From: Streptomyces diastatochromogenes
GTDB lineage: Bacteria > Actinomycetota > Actinomycetes > Streptomycetales > Streptomycetaceae
NCBI GenBank assembly: GCA_026913215.1
Contig: JAPTYK010000001.1
Coordinates: 186,001 to 250,000, forward strand
Length of the DNA stretch: 64,000 nt
Reading direction: 5' to 3'
Notes under the pieces: generated by a model
The model's input: only the letters and a program-made list of their open reading frames with translations
The model's database searches: none
What the model was told of the DNA's origin: nothing
Shown here: positions 60,140-64,000 of the stretch, piece by piece
Position numbering within the stretch: the stretch's first letter is position 1
How the letters are laid out: the number at the start of each line of letters is the position of its first letter
Made by a program: the position numbers and the translations under genes

Positions 60140-62448
60140 GTGACATCGAGTAATGCCGCGTACCGCGTGCGAGGAGGGCGGCGCCGGAGCCGCAGGCGCG
60201 CGGACATGCCGCTCCTGGGCGGCATCCGTCCGCCGATCGCGGTCCTGTGCGTGCTGATCCTCGGGCTGGCCGGACTGACGGCCAGGGTGCTCGGTCCCGG
60301 CGAGGAGACGGTCGTCCCGAAGGCGGTGCTGTCCTCGCAGCAGTACTTCGCCGAGGACGGCGCCATCGCTCTGCGGGCCTCCATCGACGAGCGGGTCACC
60401 GACCTGGAACGGACCGCCGAGTCGCTCAGCGCCGGGCGCCCGGTGAAGCCCGAACGGGTCCTTTCGGACCTGGGCCGGACCTACCAGAAGTGGACCGGCA
60501 CCACGGTCCTCGACCTGGAGAGCGGAGAAGTGCTCGCCGCACGCGGTGAGACGATCCCGCTCTCCTGGCTGGACAAGGACGTCCTCACCGGCAAGCGGGC
60601 CCTGACGCCCCGCATGGTCCGCCTGGAGACCGGCGACGTGCGCCTCATGACCATGGCCGTACTGGACTGGGCCGACCGGCCGCAGCAGCTGCTGCTCGCG
60701 TCGAGCAGCCTGTCCGTGCCCGCCATCAACCTCGGGCCCTTCCGCACCATGGCCGTGGTCGCCGAGAACGGCGAGGTCCTCGGCACCGCCGGCTTCGAAC
60801 AGGCCGAAGCGCTCAACTCCGACCAGGAGCGCAAGGAGCTCTCCTTCCTCCACCAGCAGATGAGCCGTCTGGCCGACCAGGCCGCCGTGCGCACCGAGGA
60901 GCACCCCGTCCGCGCGAAGGAACCCGGCTCGCGGGGCTACCCCGGCGTCAGCGGCACGCTCCTGGGCGGGCAGTACAACGGACGCATCGCCACGGCGGGC
61001 TACGCCTCGCTCGCCTCCTCCGACCCGGAGGACAAGCCGAGCCACGCCGCCGGACTCGGGCTCACGGTCGTGGCCCTGCTGCCCGTCGTCGAGCAGCAGG
61101 CCTCCGACCACGGCCGCGAGCTGTACGGCCTGGCGGCCGCGGCCTCCTCGTCCTGCTCGGGCTCCTCGCGGCGACCGTCCTCTGGGCGACCGTGCAGCGG
61201 CCCCTGCTGCGCCTGTTCCTGGAATCGCGCCGGCTCGCCCGCGGCGATCTGACCCGGCCGGTCTCCGTGCCCCGCTGGGGCGAGGCCGCCCGCATCGGCA
61301 CCGCGCTCGAACGTCTGCGCCGTCAGCTCGCCGGTGACGGCACGGACCCCGGCGCCGCCCCGCGCCGGCGGATCCGGGTCGGGGGACGCGGTCCGCTCGT
61401 GGTGACGGCCGTGCTGCTGCTCCTGTGGTGCGTGCCCGTCGGCCTGCTCCTGAACCGCACGGACGACTCGGTCAGCGTGCCCACCACCATGGTCAACGAC
61501 CAGCGCGACCGCACGGACCTGATCGCCGACCGCCTGCGCCGGGCGCTCAACGAGGCGCAGGCCGACCTCGTCTCCACCTCCCGGCTCATCGGCGAGGAGA
61601 CCCGCCAGGACACCGGCCCGATCCTTGAGGAGGCCCTGCGCAAGCACCCCCGCTACCGGGCCCTGTACGTCGTCGACGCCAACGGCGACGTCACCGCACG
61701 GGCGGGCTCGGAGCCCCACGACTGGAGCCTCGGCAAGGACCTGCCGCTGGTCCGCGTGTCCGGGAAGGGCGGCAAGGAACCGATCGTCCAGGGCAGCGCT
61801 CCGCTGCCGGAGCGCGAGGGCGCCACCCTGGTCGGCGAGATCCGGGTGGGGTTCCTCAACTCCCTGCTGGCCCGGCCCGGCCTCGGGGACGTCCGGGTGG
61901 TGGACTCCGAGGGACTGACCATCGCCGCCGGCAACGGCTTCCTGGCGTTCGAGGAGCTTCCGGAGGGTCCCCTGAGCGACCTCGTCCGGGCCGCGAACAT
62001 GCGGGTCGGCGCGGGTCCCGTCGAGAACGGCCTGCTCATCCGGGAGGGGAACCGCGTCTCCGTCGGCGCGGCCGCCCCGTTCTCCGGCGGCGGCGTCACC
62101 GCCGACATCGGCTGGACCGTCGTCAGCGAGCAGGACGCCTCGCGCTTCCAGATCGCCCCGTACGAGCGCGAGGACCGCAGCGTCCTCGCCGGAATGCTCG
62201 GGCTCGCCGCGATCATCTTCTGCCTCGGCTGGGTCCACCTGGTGGTCGTCCGGCCGCTGCGCGCCCTCGCCGTCAGTGCCGAGAAGCTCGTGGACGGCGA
62301 CCTCAAGACCGTGCTGTACCCCCGGTACCAGGACGAGGTGGGCGCCGTCGTCCGCAGCCTCGAACTGCTGCGCCAGCAGGCGCAGGCCCACAGACACAAT
62401 CAGGCGCGCCGGTCTGCCGAGACCCGGCCCGGCGTCGGCGGAAGGTGA
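60140..62448 (+). CDS. multi-span membrane protein with duplicated sensor-like domains and HAMP
   Basis: A protein of about 769 residues, one frame change near 61142. Its architecture is duplicated. A first membrane helix (PPIAVLCVLILGLAGLTA), an extracellular region with VTDLERTAESLSAG, TVLDLESGEVLAARGE and VVAENGEVLGTAGF, then a helix (LVLLGLLAATVLWATV) and a HAMP-like linker (RRLARGDLTRPV) make the first half. A second helix (VVTAVLLLLWCVPVGLLL), another extracellular dCACHE/PAS-like region, a helix (GMLGLAAIIFCLGWVHLVVV) and HAMP (SAEKLVDGDLKTVLYPRYQDEVGAVVRSLE) make the second. There is no kinase or cyclase domain, so it is not a complete histidine kinase. It lies between capA and capB; a role in controlling polymer synthesis is an inference. 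GTG start at 60140 with AGGAAAG. Confidence 0.75.
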
Positions 62449-62455
62449 CAAGGCC

Positions 62456-64000
62456 GTGCTCTACCTCTACTTCGTCCTGCTGGTCAGCGGGGTGCTCCTG
62501 CTGATCGCGGGCATCGTGGAACAGCGCAGGCACTACGCCGCCCTCCACACCATCCCGACCCGGGTGCTCGTCAACGGCATCCGGGGCAAGTCCTCCATCA
62601 CCCGGCTGTGCGCGGGCGCCCTGCGCGGCGGCGGTCTCGTGACCGTCGCCAAGACGACGGGCACGGCGGCGCGCTTCATCCACCCCGACGCGACCGAGGA
62701 GCCGGTCTACCGGAAGTTCGGCATCGCCAACGTGGTGGAGCAGATCGGCATCGTGCGCCGGGCCGCCACCTACCGGCCGCACGCCCTCGTCATCGAGTGC
62801 ATGGCCGTCATGCCCGCGCTCCAGGAGGTCAACCAGAGCAAGCTGATCCGCTCCACGATCGGCGTCCTCTGCAACGTCCGCGAGGACCACCTCGCGGAGA
62901 TGGGCCCCACCCTGGACGACGTGGCCCGCTCCCTGTGCCGCTCGATGCCGGAGAACGGCATCTGCGTGACCGCGGAGAAGGAACGCTTCCACATCCTCCA
63001 GGAGGAGGCGGACGCCCGGAACTGCCGGCTCGTCTACGCCGACCCCGAGACCGTCAGCGACGCCGAGCTGCGCGGCTTCAGCTGGTTCACCTTCAAGGAG
63101 AACGTCGCGATCGCCCTGGCCGTCGCGGAGCTCCTCGGCATCGACCGGCAGATCGCGCTCCAGGGCATGTACGACGCTCCGCCGGACCCGGGCGTCCTGT
63201 CGGTGGAGCGCTACGTCACGCCCGACGGCCGCCGGCTCGCCTTCGCGAACGTCTTCGCGGCGAACGACCCCGAGTCGACCCTGATGAACGTCAACCAGCT
63301 GCTCGACCTCGGGGCCATCAGCCGCCCCCTGAACGTCGTGATCAACTGCCGTCCCGACCGCGTCGAACGCAACGGGCAGATGGGTGAGATCATCCCGGAC
63401 CTGCAGCCGGACAACGTCTTCGTCATCGGTCACCCCTCGAAGAGCGCCATCGACGCCATCCCCGCCGCCTGGCGGGACCGGGCCGTCGACCTCGGCGGCG
63501 ACCGGCGCCCGGCCGAGGACTTCATGCCGGCCCTGCTCGGCCGGATGCCCGACGGCTCCTCGCTCGTCGCCATCGGCAACATCCACGGTCAGGGCGAGGA
63601 ACTCCTCGAATACCTCGCCGAACTCCCGGCCGACGACAGCGCCGACCCCACGTCCACGACGACGCCCACGCCGGTTCCGACGCGGGCGCCGACGCGGGTC
63701 CCCACGCCGGTTTCGACGCCGGTTTCGACGAAGCCTGGCCGCGGACGGCACCGGCGGGCCCGGCCCAGCCGCCGCGCCTGGACCCCTACGCCACGTACCC
63801 CCAGGCCTACGAGGAGCGGTACCAGGCGGCCCAGACCCAGGAGATCCCCTCGTCCGGATCCCGGGCCGGCCGGATCAGCCGCGTTCCGGCCCGGTGGTGC
63901 TCACCGCCCAGCGCGGCCCCGACGACGGGTGGAGCGTGCCCGCGGCCGAGGAGTCGTTCGGCTGGTTCCACCAGCCGCCCCACCAGGACGACGACCGACC
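62456..64000 (+). CDS. capB: CapB/PgsB-type poly-gamma-glutamate synthetase, right end missing
   Basis: The ATP-dependent amide ligase of poly-gamma-glutamate synthesis, related to Mur ligases. It starts GTG at 62456, 7 bases after the membrane protein, with an N-terminal membrane helix (LYLYFVLLVSGVLLLIAGIV) and then NGIRGKSSITRL (P-loop, 41-46), KTTGTAARFIHPDATEEPVYRKFG, ECMAVMPALQEVNQSKLIRSTIGVLCNVREDHL and NVFAANDPEST. Downstream it has a long, low-complexity Asp/Ala/Gly- and then Pro-rich C-terminal extension with two frame changes, near 63650 and 63860, ending GWFHQPPHQDD at the window edge. That tail is unusual for CapB. A CapC-type membrane partner would be expected just beyond the window. 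Confidence 0.88.
   Translation, partial: MLYLYFVLLVSGVLLLIAGIVEQRRHYAALHTIPTRVLVNGIRGKSSITRLCAGALRGGGLVTVAKTTGTAARFIHPDATEEPVYRKFGIANVVEQIGIVRRAATYRPHALVIECMAVMPALQEVNQSKLIRSTIGVLCNVREDHLAEMGPTLDDVARSLCRSMPENGICVTAEKERFHILQEEADARNCRLVYADPETVSDAELRGFSWFTFKENVAIALAVAELLGIDRQIALQGMYDAPPDPGVLSVERYVTPDGRRLAFANVFAANDPESTLMNVNQLLDLGAISRPLNVVINCRPDRVERNGQMGEIIPDLQPDNVFVIGHPSKSAIDAIPAAWRDRAVDLGGDRRPAEDFMPALLGRMPDGSSLVAIGNIHGQGEELLEYLAELPADDSADPTSTTTPTPVPTRAPTRVPTPVSTPVSTKPGRGRHRRARPSRRAWTPTPRTPRPTRSGTRRPRPRRSPRPDPGPAGSAAFRPGGAHRPARPRRRVERARGRGVVRLVPPAAPPGRRPT

Overview
The window is high-GC DNA whose coding frames show strong third-position G/C bias. The start codons (many GTG/TTG), ATGA/GTGA stop-start overlaps and gene families (SARP/AfsR-like regulator with a TTA codon, bacterial class I terpene synthase, MbtH, CapA/CapB) point to a Streptomyces or close relative, in a chromosomal region rich in secondary-metabolism genes. 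A striking feature is that many otherwise convincing genes change reading frame one or more times, usually at short G/C runs. The encoded protein continues in another frame, so I treat most of these as base-level sequence errors rather than pseudogenes and give the full span of each gene.

Layout. 1-4.2 kb: an ECF sigma factor/YciI pair, an NB-ARC-type ATPase regulator and an orphan sesquiterpene-type terpene synthase. 4.2-7.9 kb: a LysE exporter, a TetR regulator divergent from a SnoaL-like protein and an MDR oxidoreductase (with two visible operator palindromes), and a DUF4239 membrane protein. 8.0-14.5 kb (minus strand): a tightly coupled operon of coenzyme-B12 glutamate mutase S and E subunits, an asparagine-synthetase-like class II aminoacyl-tRNA-synthetase paralogue, a glutamate-synthase FMN-domain protein, a small unknown protein, an MFS exporter and an Sfp-type phosphopantetheinyl transferase. 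14.6-38.2 kb (minus strand): a nonribosomal peptide synthetase (NRPS) locus. In transcription order it holds NRPS-A (C-A-T-C-A-T), a type II thioesterase, an SyrP-like Fe/2-oxoglutarate hydroxylase, NRPS-B (A-T with a glutamine-like specificity code), NRPS-C (C-T-C-T-C-partial A-T), NRPS-D (A-C-T-C-A-T-TE) and MbtH. 38.4-43.4 kb: an XRE/STAND ATPase regulator, a small Thr-rich secreted peptide and a full-length SARP-NB-ARC-TPR regulator. 43.6-49.2 kb: SnoaL-like proteins, a secreted beta-helix protein, an APC permease and a lipoprotein. 49.4-57.7 kb: two overlapping MarR-like genes convergent with a seven-gene operon (ACP, DarB-like ketosynthase III, DarA-like flavodoxin, FAD monooxygenase, SCP2 protein, FabF-like ketosynthase, P450) resembling the dialkylresorcinol (dar) pathway. 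57.8-64 kb: a lipoprotein and the start of a poly-gamma-glutamate/CapA-CapB-type envelope operon.

How it may work together. Glutamate mutase would make 3-methylaspartate. The AsnRS-like enzyme could activate or amidate it. The PPTase would arm the carrier proteins, and NRPS A-D would assemble a peptide in which several carrier domains have no adenylation domain in cis, so loading in trans or iterative use of the free A-T protein is expected. TauD-type hydroxylation probably acts on the residue carried by NRPS-B. The two large ATPase regulators next to NRPS-A are the obvious pathway regulators. The dar-like operon is a second, separate pathway, probably making a resorcinol- or cyclohexanedione-type lipid that is then oxidised. 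Product identities are inference; I do not recognise either cluster as a named one.
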